64,000 nucleotides of DNA from Hafnia alvei (GCF_034424155.1 NZ_CP139992.1:1504012-1568011); one strand, 5' to 3'; shown: positions 36,653 through 52,195, counted from the first letter of the stretch. The notes: generated from the letters alone by a model not told the origin. Program-made: numbers and translations.

Positions 36653-38014
36653 TTAAAAACTCAGCGTCGCAGATGTCATTATGAAATTCATATCTTTTAA
36701 ATTGGCATGTTTTTCTAAGCTATGACCAACGTCGAAATAGGCATAGGCGAATTTAAACTGCAGCCATTTTTCTGGTGTCCATTGGGTTGAAATCTGATAT
36801 TGATTGCCAATAAAGCGGCTGCCTTGAATGCTGTTTTTAATGGGTTTCATTGGGCTGAGGTAAAATCCGTCCTGCTTTTGCTGCCGCCACATTGCATCCC
36901 AGCTAAGATCAATGGAGAGGGTATCCGTTGGCGTTAACGTGACAGACGGGTGAATGTCTATCAGGTTGGCCGGTGCCACTAGACCGTTCTCGGTCAGATA
37001 AGGCAATTTAGGATACATGGCATTGAAGGTATTCAGTTCGCCGTCGTGCGGGTTTTTGTCGCCGCTCGCTATCCCCATTTTGCCGCCGAAACGTGGTCGC
37101 CATATCCATGTAGACGCGGTATAGCCCGCATGCACTGATGCGGACCACGCCCGAATAGTGCGTGATGCGCCATTGGGTGAAAACTCACCAAATTGATACG
37201 CGGCCTCATTATCCCAATCAAATCCCGCCGAACTGCCGAAAATGCGGCTGCCAACGGTATAGCGGCGTTCACTGCCGCTGCCCTGCGTGTAGGTAGAATC
37301 GTTGCTTTCGAAGCCAAAGGTGTAGAGATCGATAGAAGAGGCGAGTGGGGCTACCGGCGTCGTGGCATATAGCCCCCAGATTTTTTGGCTATTGTCGGTG
37401 TTATCATCAAAACTGCCTTTTTTGATGTTCACCGGATGACCAATAAATGCATCTACGCGATTTTTGGGCGTAGCCCAACTGGCGCGAACGGCATCGAAGG
37501 AGCGGCGCACGTTTGCTCCGTCGCGCGTTCCCATCAAATGCAGTGAGCCAAGTGGGATCTCTTGCCGTCCCACCCGCAGCGTGCCGAGACCCGCGTCGAT
37601 AGGTAATTTTAAATCGATGTATCCTTGCCCTACGTAGGCGTGATCGTCATCCGTTGGCTTGCGTCCCTGATCGCGCGGCGTGGCGATCGATGAACCAAGC
37701 TGAACATAAGTTGACAAATAACGGCCATAGTCGAGTTTAGAACCCAGCAGAAAACGCTGCATAAAGGTACTATCTCGCCCTCCGCCATGGGCGGCCAGAT
37801 CGCGTTGATCGCTCCATTCGTAGCGTTCACGCAGCGAACCGTCGAAGGAAAGCACCGTATTGTCAGTTAACGCTATCTGCTTCCATGCTGGTGATTCTTC
37901 GGCATGCAGATAAGGTGAGTGGACAAGCGTCGTTAGCATCGTTGTCGCAACCAATGCCGGGAGCCATCGATAAGATCGAAATTGATAAGAGTGTTGTTTA
38001 TTAGACTGTTGCAT
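36653..38014 (-). CDS. AlgE-type (alginate_exp) outer-membrane porin
   Basis: 453-residue secreted protein; ATG 38014 is preferred, although a TTG at 38044 is in frame. An N-terminal signal peptide ends near LHAEESPAW. The rest is a beta-barrel pattern: alternating hydrophobic residues, many aromatic girdle residues, the opening VLSFDGSLRERYEW and the terminal aromatic LSF. The GRQEIPLGSLHLMGTRDG segment fits the alginate-export domain. It follows the VOC gene by 59 bp on the same strand and is probably co-transcribed. Despite the family name, such porins often import small anionic or aromatic compounds, so I do not claim alginate export. Confidence 0.72.
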   Translation of the reverse strand: MQQSNKQHSYQFRSYRWLPALVATTMLTTLVHSPYLHAEESPAWKQIALTDNTVLSFDGSLRERYEWSDQRDLAAHGGGRDSTFMQRFLLGSKLDYGRYLSTYVQLGSSIATPRDQGRKPTDDDHAYVGQGYIDLKLPIDAGLGTLRVGRQEIPLGSLHLMGTRDGANVRRSFDAVRASWATPKNRVDAFIGHPVNIKKGSFDDNTDNSQKIWGLYATTPVAPLASSIDLYTFGFESNDSTYTQGSGSERRYTVGSRIFGSSAGFDWDNEAAYQFGEFSPNGASRTIRAWSASVHAGYTASTWIWRPRFGGKMGIASGDKNPHDGELNTFNAMYPKLPYLTENGLVAPANLIDIHPSVTLTPTDTLSIDLSWDAMWRQQKQDGFYLSPMKPIKNSIQGSRFIGNQYQISTQWTPEKWLQFKFAYAYFDVGHSLEKHANLKDMNFIMTSATLSF

Positions 38015-38073
38015 GGGGATCGCTTGCTGATGTCGCGGTGCCAAACAAGGCTGACACCGCGATAAGATAAATA

Positions 38074-38964
38074 TTATTTAGTGTCTTGATGGATTTCCGC
38101 AATATAGCCGCCAGGGAATTGCACCACGGCGCTAGCTCGTTTTTCGCCTGCGACCGACTGCCATAGTATTTTTGCACCGCTGGCCGTTGCTTTGCCGAGG
38201 GTTTCACTCAGATTAGCGACGCCATAGCCGGTACGTTCCTGCCCGAATGGATAGTTCAAATGTCCATCGGTGACAAAGATGCGGGTTTTTCCGAAGGCCG
38301 AGGACAAATTAACCACGCGAATAGCGCTATTTTTCTCACCGCCTATCACGGTAGAGCTTTGCTGTGAATCATCGACGACTTTGCCATTAGAGAATTTCTG
38401 ATAGCTTTTAATAAAATCATCAACGCGATAGCGTGAAAGATAAATACGGTTTTCAGGAATAAAGCTTAGTGGCTGATAGTTAGGTGCTTTGGTATGCCAA
38501 TACAGCTGCATATTCACGCCGCCTGGCCACTGAACAACAGCGTCACGTCCGATAGGATCGTTAAATGGCTCTACGATTACGTCGGCTCCGGCTTTTTTGG
38601 CGCTCGCTATCGCGGCATCCATATTGGTGACTAAGAAACCGTTACGCTCATTGCCAAACGGGTAAGGCGCTGGTGTTTGGAAATCAAATACGGAAAAGCT
38701 TCCGGATGGCGTTAAGATCAGCTGAGAATAGGTTTTGCTCGGTGTAGGGGTGACATCCGCTAAGACGCGCTGGGTCGTGCTTCCACCAAAAGTTTTCAGG
38801 ATACTGTCGACGAAAGGATCCATTTTTCCCGGCTCGACATAGACGTGGGTGGTGTCGTATTGAGGGCCTACGCCAATATCCGCCGCCCAACTGGCCGGAG
38901 ATAAAGTCACTGTTAATGCCGAAGCGACGGCGAAATAGATAGAAATACGCGCTGTTTGATTCAT
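38074..38964 (-). CDS. periplasmic double-VOC (glyoxalase-fold) protein
   Basis: 296 residues with a signal peptide cut after SWAA (residue about 28). Two related halves of about 120 residues both contain a (Y)PFGxERxGxxVxN motif (YPFGNERNGFLVTN and YPFGQERTGYGVAN) and end in xxVQ(W/F)PGG, showing tandem VOC modules. Metal-ligand His/Glu are possible (HVYVEPG, EIHQD). No enzymatic activity can be assigned. Pairing with an outer-membrane porin gene suggests that it binds or modifies the imported compound in the periplasm. Confidence 0.72.
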   Translation of the reverse strand: MNQTARISIYFAVASALTVTLSPASWAADIGVGPQYDTTHVYVEPGKMDPFVDSILKTFGGSTTQRVLADVTPTPSKTYSQLILTPSGSFSVFDFQTPAPYPFGNERNGFLVTNMDAAIASAKKAGADVIVEPFNDPIGRDAVVQWPGGVNMQLYWHTKAPNYQPLSFIPENRIYLSRYRVDDFIKSYQKFSNGKVVDDSQQSSTVIGGEKNSAIRVVNLSSAFGKTRIFVTDGHLNYPFGQERTGYGVANLSETLGKATASGAKILWQSVAGEKRASAVVQFPGGYIAEIHQDTK

Positions 38965-39244
38965 TTCAGTCCCCTTAATATTAAATGTTCGATGCTACCG
39001 GTTGAGTGCACTGCCGATGAACTGTTCATAAAATGCATATTACGGAGAAGTGAAATGAAGGATAGACAGTAATTTTTAACATTTAATTAAAAATAACTAG
39101 GGTAAAATAGAGTTGTAATTAACGAGGTTAAAGAGTGGGTGCTGGCAGAATAGTTGAAAATAGCCGTCACTCTGGATTTAGCAGAATGACGGTCTAGGAA
39201 TAGTTCTAAAAAATAATTTCTTGTATCTTTAAAATGTATATTTA

Positions 39245-41305
39245 TTAATGGTTAATGATATTGTCGTTTATTAATAATGGTGGAGTGTAAAAGCCCTCAT
39301 CATTAAACAAAATTTCAGTGGTGTATTGGGCTGTATGCATACAGAGACGGAGTTTGCCAGTGTGCTTATTATCACATAATGAAAACTCAGCGCCCGTCAG
39401 ACCGTTATCTAAATCAAATAGGGTTAAATAGGTCATTTCTAACTCATGTGAACGCAGCGTGAGTTGGCAAATGTTTTGCGTATTGGGATTATCTGGTGCA
39501 TTGCTGGCAATAAGTAAATTTCGCGCTGAATTTTGCTCTGCCATCAACTTGGGCATTATTTGGGTATAAATAGTGACAGTCGAAGCGGTTGTCTTCGCCA
39601 CCGTTTTCTGCATGTCGCTGCCCGACTTTACCCAACTCGGTTTCACATGGCATAGCATCGTTTCATTGTGAGCATCATCGTATTGCTCGGGAGTCGTTAA
39701 GCTGCCATTGATTATCCAATTTAAATCAGCGCATTGCCTGTGTGGATTTTGAATCGTTGAAATATCAATAATGATGTTACCGATAAGCATTACACGGCGT
39801 CTAAAGCTAACCTGCTGGTAAGCCTTCTCATCCCAATTTGTTATGTAAAAACTGTCGGGAGTTTCAGCCTTGCTTGCCCAATCAACTATCACGTCAATAT
39901 AGTGATACTTATTGGTTTTAAGATAGGCGTTGACCACCGGACTCACCGGCGGCTGGTTCGCGAGATTGATTGCCAGCGTGCTATGTGACGCGGTTTTCTT
40001 GTAATAATCGCGATGTAAGTCGGTGCCATAACCTGTCGTCCCCAGATCTTTCACCAGCTCTTTGCCTTGGTGAAAAATAATAATGCTAAGACTATCGCTG
40101 TGATCGTGTTCTCCGCCGTAGGGAAGATGTTTTATCAGTACTGTGCTTTGCGTCTCTGGCTGTTGAAATAACGTTAAGCCAAGCTGACTATCGTTATTGA
40201 AAGTTTGGATAGGAAGGGCATTTCCCAGAGGTGCATGCTCATTGCCATACAGAATAAAATCGGTGTTGATGCGATTTTTCCGGCTATAAATAATATCCAA
40301 TGCCTGTACATAACCCGGATCAGCATAATAGCTGTAGGCAAACTCATAGATGTCGGAATGGATAAGTTTTTCTTGGCCAAAAACGCAATCGTTAAGACGA
40401 GGGAAACAGCCGTTCGGCATTAGCAATGACAACGGTACACGAAGCATTCGCGGATAGTAGGGGAGATCTAATAAGCTGTATTTCGTTCCCTTAGCTATTT
40501 TCTCGAATGCAAAAAAACCTTGTAGTGCATACAGATGATAATGCAGCGAGCCTTCAAACCACAGGCTGCCATTAATTAGCGAATGTTCTAGCTGATAGCG
40601 CAAGCCATAGCGTGTATTTAAAGCAAAGTTAAGGTAGGGCTCTTTCTCCAAAACCAGCCCAATAACGGCAATGGCACTGTTAATTTTCACTTCATGGTTA
40701 TGAATTTGATCGTGTCGCTGCTGCATCAAGAATTCAGCGCCGGGCTGTAATAATTGCTGCTGAATAAAATTTTGTTCGTCAGTGGATAAATGATCGCAAA
40801 TCAAATCGTAGCCGCGTACAAAATCAAGCAAGCAATTGGCTTCACACAATGCCTGCGCATTCATTTTTCCGTTAGCGTTATAAGGAATGCCGCCATGCTC
40901 CTGATAGTAGGGATAATAGCTGGCATAAGTTAGCAATAGATCGCGAACGCGCTGGAAATAGGATTCATTTTCGGTGACTTGCCATAATAACCCGACTTCG
41001 TAGCAGGCCTTGGCATTTAAGCCATTCATCCAACGCCACCATGCGCCATCATAGGGCTCACCGCTGAAGGTTTTATTATCTACTGGGCAGTTATGATGGT
41101 GTTCATAGCGATAGTCCCAATTAAGTCGCACTCCGTGCTCAGGGCAATAATAGTAGTGGTTCCAGGTCGCAATTCCGGAGGTCGGTACTTTTAACGGATG
41201 ATTTAACACCGTGGCGTTGTCGGCATTCAATGTATCAATCCACTCAGGCCAGCGCTGTGCGCGCTGGCGGATGATGGCGATTTCAAGGGTACTGAATTGT
41301 TTCAT
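39245..41305 (-). CDS. heparinase II/III-family oligouronide lyase
   Basis: About 686 residues, no signal peptide, so cytoplasmic. The N-terminal (alpha/alpha) toroid includes HNHEVKINSAIA (Asn-His pair) and a Tyr in LWFEGSLHYHLYAL; the C-terminal beta-sandwich starts with GGEHDHSDSLSIIIF and has YKKTASHSTLAIN, as in PL15/PL17-like oligoalginate lyases. It probably releases unsaturated monomers from imported oligouronides. It starts 9-15 bp after the periplasmic lyase gene and is the last gene of the operon. Start may be GTG 41311. The substrate (alginate, glucuronan, heparin-like) is not resolvable by eye. Confidence 0.75.
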   Translation of the reverse strand: MKQFSTLEIAIIRQRAQRWPEWIDTLNADNATVLNHPLKVPTSGIATWNHYYYCPEHGVRLNWDYRYEHHHNCPVDNKTFSGEPYDGAWWRWMNGLNAKACYEVGLLWQVTENESYFQRVRDLLLTYASYYPYYQEHGGIPYNANGKMNAQALCEANCLLDFVRGYDLICDHLSTDEQNFIQQQLLQPGAEFLMQQRHDQIHNHEVKINSAIAVIGLVLEKEPYLNFALNTRYGLRYQLEHSLINGSLWFEGSLHYHLYALQGFFAFEKIAKGTKYSLLDLPYYPRMLRVPLSLLMPNGCFPRLNDCVFGQEKLIHSDIYEFAYSYYADPGYVQALDIIYSRKNRINTDFILYGNEHAPLGNALPIQTFNNDSQLGLTLFQQPETQSTVLIKHLPYGGEHDHSDSLSIIIFHQGKELVKDLGTTGYGTDLHRDYYKKTASHSTLAINLANQPPVSPVVNAYLKTNKYHYIDVIVDWASKAETPDSFYITNWDEKAYQQVSFRRRVMLIGNIIIDISTIQNPHRQCADLNWIINGSLTTPEQYDDAHNETMLCHVKPSWVKSGSDMQKTVAKTTASTVTIYTQIMPKLMAEQNSARNLLIASNAPDNPNTQNICQLTLRSHELEMTYLTLFDLDNGLTGAEFSLCDNKHTGKLRLCMHTAQYTTEILFNDEGFYTPPLLINDNIINH

Positions 41306-41320
41306 TCTCACCGCTTCCTT

Positions 41321-42538
41321 TTATGGCACCAACGACGCACTTACGGTCAACAGATTGATGTTTTTTGGATCTTTCTGCTCGAGATAAGCCGCTTTTTCTT
41401 TGAAAATAGCGTCAGGGTAGGCTCTTTCAGCGGCTAAAATATTGCCAACGGCCTCGTTTTCATCGAATTTTAATTCAGGGAACGGCCACGGCTTAGGGTT
41501 GTCGATTTGTTGAGCCACAACAAGCAAAGCTTGTTTAAGATTGTGATCGTCTAAATCGAAATGCCACATATCTATACCGGCTAGTTCACCATATCGCGCT
41601 AGGCGCATAAAAGCCGAAAGAGAGAAATTGGTGTAGTGCCATGAGCGTGTTCTCTCTATTTCTTCGGTGAGCAATCCCTTGTTATCTATTTGAGCCGCTA
41701 AATGACGCAGTTGGGCAATTTTTAACTGGCGGCGAGCGAGGTCTGGCTGATCGGTAAATAATGAAAAAGCAACAACTTGAGTATCGAAAAATGTGCCGTG
41801 GTTATTGTGCCAGTTACTTTCTTCAAATCCATTTTCACTGGTTAATAGCCATTGGTTAAACTGTTTATACCAGTGCTTAATAGCCTGATAATTTTTCTCG
41901 CTCAGCGTATTTGCTGGGCGAATAAGCTCAATGCTATCCATAACGTCAATCAAAGCACGACTATCGATAATGCCTATCCCTCGTCCATCTACAATTCCGG
42001 GAATAGCCTGTGCATAGGCCAAACTGGGGTTCATCTTGGTTTTGGGTGCGACAAACCATGCGGTGGCGAGATCTGCAGCCTTTTGTGCATATTCGATTTT
42101 GCCAGTGAAGTAATAAGCTAGCCCTAGGCGCTTCATGTCGTTGGCAAAATGCGCCATACGTTGACTGTCTGTTGCGTCAGTTTTGGTATCTGGATTCGTT
42201 TTCCCATCTTGGCGAATATAGGGGAGGTGATTAGGCGTATTGGGATTAGGCCACCAATAAGTACCAAAGCTGTAGTAGTCGTGTTTATTATTCGATGCCG
42301 GTGAAAGACTCTTATCAACGACGCTGTAATTGGCGTGTTTAAGTGCGCTGTTTGCCTCGGCGATAAGTTGTTCGAAAGCAGGCTGCAGCACAGATGCGGG
42401 TTGTTTTAGCTGCTGTTTGCTGGTGGCTAATGTTTCTGGCGAGTAAGTAAAATAGCGGGATTCGGCCGCATGGCTTAATGCAATAGAGCTAAATAACACG
42501 CATGAAATAACGCTGACGAGTAATTTAATCTTCATCAT
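41321..42538 (-). CDS. periplasmic alginate_lyase-domain (PF05426-type) lyase
   Basis: 405 residues with a signal peptide (IALSHAAES). The family motif HDYYSFGTYWWPNPNTP, the central ESNWHNNHGTFFDTQ and ERTRSWHYTNFSLSAFMRL contain the Asn-His, Arg and Tyr residues used by PL5/PL38-type alginate and glucuronan lyases. It should shorten oligouronides after they pass the KdgM porin. A second ATG three bases downstream has a better-spaced AGGA. Third gene of the operon. Confidence 0.78.
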   Translation of the reverse strand: MMKIKLLVSVISCVLFSSIALSHAAESRYFTYSPETLATSKQQLKQPASVLQPAFEQLIAEANSALKHANYSVVDKSLSPASNNKHDYYSFGTYWWPNPNTPNHLPYIRQDGKTNPDTKTDATDSQRMAHFANDMKRLGLAYYFTGKIEYAQKAADLATAWFVAPKTKMNPSLAYAQAIPGIVDGRGIGIIDSRALIDVMDSIELIRPANTLSEKNYQAIKHWYKQFNQWLLTSENGFEESNWHNNHGTFFDTQVVAFSLFTDQPDLARRQLKIAQLRHLAAQIDNKGLLTEEIERTRSWHYTNFSLSAFMRLARYGELAGIDMWHFDLDDHNLKQALLVVAQQIDNPKPWPFPELKFDENEAVGNILAAERAYPDAIFKEKAAYLEQKDPKNINLLTVSASLVP

Positions 42539-42563
42539 TTTTCCTATTTAAAATTGGTGTTTG

Positions 42564-43319
42564 TTACAAGGTAAATGTCATACCAATACGATAACGTGAT
42601 TCAGGAATATTTCCCTCGCCGTCGTAGTATCCAGTTCTATCTAAATAATCATATTCGATATATGGGCTAAACCAATCATTCCACTTATAACGTAATGAAA
42701 AGGCATTTTCCGTCGACCAGGTTTTTCCATTTTTATATTCATACTGATCGCTGGCATGTTTATAAACTGTACCTTGATATTGCACGCTCCACGTATCATT
42801 TATTTTATACCTGAGATACAAATCTAAGCGATTAACGCTATCACGGTGATATTCTCCGTTATCATTTGTCGTTTCATAATCATTATAGTCATAGCGATAG
42901 CGTAGGCTAGTGCTAAGGTCTGGGGTGATTTTGTAATTAATTCGAAAATAAGGCCGAAGCTGAGTGCCTTTACTGCTCCAGTGTAAAATTCCCCCGGGCT
43001 GAAGGCTCCATTTATCGGTTAATTTATAGGTATAGTTGGTCTCTATTTCGTTATAGTCAGAGGTTATATCTCCCAGCGAATGTGCGCTATCGCTTTGATC
43101 AGCGCCGTTAGGCCCTTTGCCATTATTTTTGTTGTTTTTATTATCGGTTTCCATACTGGCCCACCAGCCATTTTTCCAGCTTTCGCTGACTTTGAAGCGA
43201 GACTCATAGCTGTGGCTGCCTGCTCGGTATCCACCTCGCACATCGAAGGTGAGCGCATGAGAAACGAGTGGGGTCGCTGCAATCAGTAAACTGATGACAG
43301 AAATAATCGGTTTTTTCAT
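42564..43319 (-). CDS. KdgM-family oligouronide outer-membrane porin
   Basis: 251-residue precursor with signal peptide (PLVSHA) and a small monomeric beta-barrel ending in IGMTFTL. The opening TFDVRGGYRAGSHSYESRFKVSESW is the KdgM signature. KdgM porins admit oligogalacturonates, and relatives serve oligoalginate. AAGGGAA ribosome site. It follows the MFS gene by 9 bp, so both transport steps are co-expressed. Confidence 0.88.
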   Translation of the reverse strand: MKKPIISVISLLIAATPLVSHALTFDVRGGYRAGSHSYESRFKVSESWKNGWWASMETDNKNNKNNGKGPNGADQSDSAHSLGDITSDYNEIETNYTYKLTDKWSLQPGGILHWSSKGTQLRPYFRINYKITPDLSTSLRYRYDYNDYETTNDNGEYHRDSVNRLDLYLRYKINDTWSVQYQGTVYKHASDQYEYKNGKTWSTENAFSLRYKWNDWFSPYIEYDYLDRTGYYDGEGNIPESRYRIGMTFTL

Positions 43320-43328
43320 GATATTCCC

Positions 43329-44600
43329 TTATATAAAAGCAGTTTTGTGTGAGGTTTTATTGGCTTCTTTCTCTTTAACTAAGGTCCATAAGAAAGCAGC
43401 GCCAATAAGATCAAAAAACCCTAAACCGACAAAAAAGAAGTTGTAGCCAATCACCGCGACGGACGCGCCTAAGAACATTGAGAAGAGAAAGTTTCCCGTA
43501 CCACCGCTGAGTGCAGCAAAGCCGGTCGCCGTAGCTACTTCGGATTTATTAAATAGATCCGAAGACATGGTGATAACGGTAATAGAGAGGCATTGATGTG
43601 CAAAACCTGCAATGCAGAATAGCGCGACGGCCAAATAGATATTTTCGACGTGACAAATAAAGGCCATGCTGACCATCAGACAGGCGGCAAATGTATAGGT
43701 AATTCGGCGTGAATTAATAATGTTGATACCGCGATTATTTAGATAACGCGCCATTATTCCCGAAAAGAGGCAACCTAAATCTGACGTTAAAAAAGGGAGC
43801 CAGGTAAACATCGCTACGTGGGCCATATCAAGATGACGTTCGGTGACTAAATAAAGCGGCATCCAATAATGCAATGTTCCCCATGCGGGATCGGCCATAA
43901 AGCGCGGTAGGGAAATGCCCCATAAATTACGATTTGTGAGCATGTCTTTGAGTTTAACCCGCTGGATTTTCTCCGTAGATTTAATCTGCCCATCGGCAAT
44001 CAAAATGCGCTCTTCATCTGACAACGCCGGATTTTTTTCTGGCGACTGATAAAAGAATAGCCATAGAGCAACCCAAATAAGGCCAATCGCACCGGTAATA
44101 ATAAAGGACATTTCCCAGTTATATTCGAGTATGGCCCAGACGACCAAGGGAGGTGCCAGCATCGCGCCGAGCGAGGTTCCCATACTGTAGATCCCGCAGG
44201 CCAAGCCGCGTTCTTTAGCGGGAAACCATTCTGCCACCACTTTCATCCCAGCAGGATTCGCCGAAGATTCGGTAACGCCCATGGTGCCTCGCCAAAAGGC
44301 GAGAGACTGCCAGCCGCCTGCCGTGCCATGAGCCATATTGGCGATAGACCAAGCGATAGCAAAAATGGCAATGCCCCATTTCACACCGATGATGTCGATG
44401 ACATATCCCACCACCGGCGCAGCCAGCGCGTAGGTTGCTTGAAAGGCACTGACTACGTATGAATATTGTTGCTGACTGATACCGAGTTCTTTAATTAAGG
44501 TTGGCGCGGCAATACCTAACGCGCTGCGAGATAAATAGTTGGTAATTGTCCCTACGGTAACGAGCGCAATTATCCACCAGCGTAATCCTTTAATTTTCAT
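43329..44600 (-). CDS. MFS (ACS family, ExuT-like) uronate transporter
   Basis: 423-residue anion:cation symporter of the ExuT/GudP group with 12 membrane segments. TNYLSRSALGIAAP in TM1 and the RGTMGVTESSANPAGMKVVAEWFPAKERG loop are diagnostic. Its place as first gene before a KdgM porin and two polyuronate lyases suggests that it carries mono- or di-uronides across the inner membrane. A KdgR-box ends 22 bp before the start codon. Confidence 0.85.
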   Translation of the reverse strand: MKIKGLRWWIIALVTVGTITNYLSRSALGIAAPTLIKELGISQQQYSYVVSAFQATYALAAPVVGYVIDIIGVKWGIAIFAIAWSIANMAHGTAGGWQSLAFWRGTMGVTESSANPAGMKVVAEWFPAKERGLACGIYSMGTSLGAMLAPPLVVWAILEYNWEMSFIITGAIGLIWVALWLFFYQSPEKNPALSDEERILIADGQIKSTEKIQRVKLKDMLTNRNLWGISLPRFMADPAWGTLHYWMPLYLVTERHLDMAHVAMFTWLPFLTSDLGCLFSGIMARYLNNRGINIINSRRITYTFAACLMVSMAFICHVENIYLAVALFCIAGFAHQCLSITVITMSSDLFNKSEVATATGFAALSGGTGNFLFSMFLGASVAVIGYNFFFVGLGFFDLIGAAFLWTLVKEKEANKTSHKTAFI

Positions 44601-44958
44601 CCGTTATTCACTCTTCTGTTTTATGAAACGATGTTTTATTAAAACAGATTTGATGTTTTGTTTATTGTGATCGATGATCAATATATTGATATTGTTGAAT
44701 TTTTTCCATGAATGATTCTTTGAGACACATTATCGCTATCGATCATTTAATTTAATTATCGTGAGAAGAAGAATTTTTATTTGAAATAAACTGGAAGGAA
44801 CTCAATAGATTGGTATTTTTTAGCTGAGTCTAATAAAGGCGTTATTACAATAAATAGCGATTTATTTAATAAGTATCGAATTTAAAACGTAAGGGAGAGG
44901 TTTCAACGTCACCCAAAATCAGGGGTGACGTTAAATAGGGAGAGGTTGAACTCAGCGA
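44601..44958. other. intergenic region upstream of the polyuronate operon
   Basis: 358 bp, AT-rich. It holds the KdgR box and an ATTGATC-ATC-GATCACAAT near-palindrome (on the minus strand, about 44665-44685) that has one perfect CRP half (TCACA) only. The hisI 3' side shows no clear terminator hairpin. Confidence 0.5.
44622..44640. promoter_or_regulatory. KdgR box of the polyuronate operon
   Basis: TATGAAACGATGTTTTATT matches the KdgR-box consensus AATRAAAYRNYRTTTYATT (as I remember it) at 18 of 19 positions, including every core position. It lies 22 bp upstream of the MFS start, well placed for repression relieved by 2-keto-3-deoxygluconate. Confidence 0.75.
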
Positions 44959-45581
44959 CTATTTTTCATGCCGTTGACGCAGATTATTAATCACTGCGCT
45001 AAGATCCAGATCTTGATCCTGTAGCAATACCATCAGGTGATATACCAAGTCTGAAGCTTCATTCACCAGTTCGTCGCGGTCGTGCACCGTGGCGGCTAGC
45101 GCGGTTTCCACGCCTTCTTCTCCCACTTTCTGCGCGATTCGTTTGGTGCCGCTGGCGTACAGGCTCGCGGTATAAGAGCTTTTCGGATCGGCATTTTTAC
45201 GCTCTGCAAGTAACTGTTCTAACTGGAACAAAAATGCCCAGTCGGAGGCTGCAGGAGAAAAACAGCTGCTGGTGCCTTTGTGGCAGGTTGGGCCCTGAGG
45301 CTCCGCCAGCACCAGCAACGTATCGTTATCGCAGTCGGGGGTGATGCTGACAACGCTAAGGAAGTGGCCTGAGCTTTCACCTTTGGTCCACAGGCGCTGC
45401 TTAGTACGCGAGTAAAACGTTACGTGGCGGCTACGATTGGTTTCATCGAGTGCTTCGGGCGTCATATAGCCCAGCATGAGCACTTCGCCGGATACCGCAT
45501 GTTGAACGATCGCAGGCATCAGGTTATCAACTTTGTTCCAGTCTAATTGTTCTTTCTGCTGTTCAGATAAAAAGGATTCTT

Positions 45582-45588
<7 letters not shown>
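44959..45588 (-). CDS. hisI: HisI(E), bifunctional PR-AMP cyclohydrolase / PR-ATP pyrophosphatase
   Basis: 209 residues, carrying out steps 2 and 3 of histidine synthesis. The N-terminal cyclohydrolase has [21 protein letters not shown] and the metal Cys/Asp motif DCDNDT; the C-terminal MazG-like pyrophosphatase has [10 protein letters not shown] and [14 protein letters not shown]. It overlaps hisF by 7 bp and is the last gene of the operon. Confidence 0.97.
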
Positions 45589-51198
<5,610 letters not shown>

Positions 51199-51203
51199 CG
51201 CTA

Positions 51204-52103
51204 TTACTCCATCATTTTTTCGATTGGCAGAACCAGAATCGAGCTAGCACCCAGAGATTTCAGTTTTTCCATGGTTTCCCAGAACAGGGTTTCGCTGCTC
51301 ACCATGTGCATGGCGACGCGGTTTTGGTCACCAGCCAGCGGCAGTAATGTTGGACGTTCAGCCCCCGGCAACAGCTGAATAATTTGTTCCAGCTTGTCGC
51401 TTGGCGCGTGCAGCATGATGTACTTAGATTCGCGAGCTTGAATTACGCCTTGAATGCGGGTCATCAGTTTGTCGATAAGTTCTTGTTTAGCGGCTGGCAT
51501 TTCGCCATCGCGCTGGATCAGGCAGGCCTTGGAGCGATAAATCACTTCGACTTCGCGTAGACCGTTGGCTTCAAGCGTTGCACCAGTAGAGACCAAATCG
51601 CAGATCGCGTCGGAAAGGCCAGCGCGCGGCGCGACTTCCACCGAGCCGTTCAGCAAGCATGATTTAAAGCGGATATTTTGTTTATCGAGGTATTGCTTAA
51701 GCAGGTGTGGGTAGGAGGTCGCGATGCGGGAATCTTGTAAACACTGCGGGCCGTCGTAAGGAACGTCTAACGGCATCGCCAGTGATAAACGACAGCTGCC
51801 GAAATCCAAGCGACGCAGCGTGAAGTAGCGCGGATCTTCGCCCTGAGCGCGGCGGCTCAACAGCTCTTCTTCCAAAACGTTCTCGCCAATGATGCCCAAA
51901 TCAACAACGCCATCCATCACCAATCCGGGGATATCGTCATCGCGAACGCGCAGAATATCGATAGGCATGTTTTCAGCGAATGCGATCAAGCGTTGCTGCT
52001 GTAGATTAATTTTAATGCCGCAGCGTGCCAGAAGTTCTTGAGAGTCTTCGCTCAGGCGACCGGATTTTTGCATGGCGATACGTAAACGAGTTTTGTCTAA
52101 CAT
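51204..52103 (-). CDS. hisG: HisG, ATP phosphoribosyltransferase (long form)
   Basis: 299-residue first enzyme of histidine synthesis, same length as in E. coli, with the C-terminal ACT-like regulatory domain that binds histidine. The start [18 protein letters not shown] and the PRPP site segment [14 protein letters not shown] are conserved. It follows the attenuator. Confidence 0.98.
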   Translation of the reverse strand: MLDKTRLRIAMQKSGRLSEDSQELLARCGIKINLQQQRLIAFAENMPIDILRVRDDDIPGLVMDGVVDLGIIGENVLEEELLSRRAQGEDPRYFTLRRLDFGSCRLSLAMPLDVPYDGPQCLQDSRIATSYPHLLKQYLDKQNIRFKSCLLNGSVEVAPRAGLSDAICDLVSTGATLEANGLREVEVIYRSKACLIQRDGEMPAAKQELIDKLMTRIQGVIQARESKYIMLHAPSDKLEQIIQLLPGAERPTLLPLAGDQNRVAMHMVSSETLFWETMEKLKSLGASSILVLPIEKMME

Positions 52104-52160
52104 GTGGCTTCCCTTAATATTTTATAAATTCTGTGATGTTATTTACTAATCTTCGGGCAA

Positions 52161-52195
52161 CAAAAAAGCCCTCGGAAGATAATCTTCCGAGGGCT
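52161..52195 (-). terminator. his operon attenuator terminator
   Basis: A 12-14 bp stem AGCCCTCGGAAGAT / ATCTTCCGAGGGCT is followed on the minus strand by TTTTTTG. An upstream hairpin CTGGAAGA / TCTTCCAG (52216-52223 / 52234-52241) shares GGAAGA/TCTTCC arms with it, giving the mutually exclusive pairings needed for attenuation. Confidence 0.95.

Noticed and set aside
44665-44685. CRP site upstream of the polyuronate operon
   Set aside because: Only one half (TCACA) is good; the other half has several mismatches.
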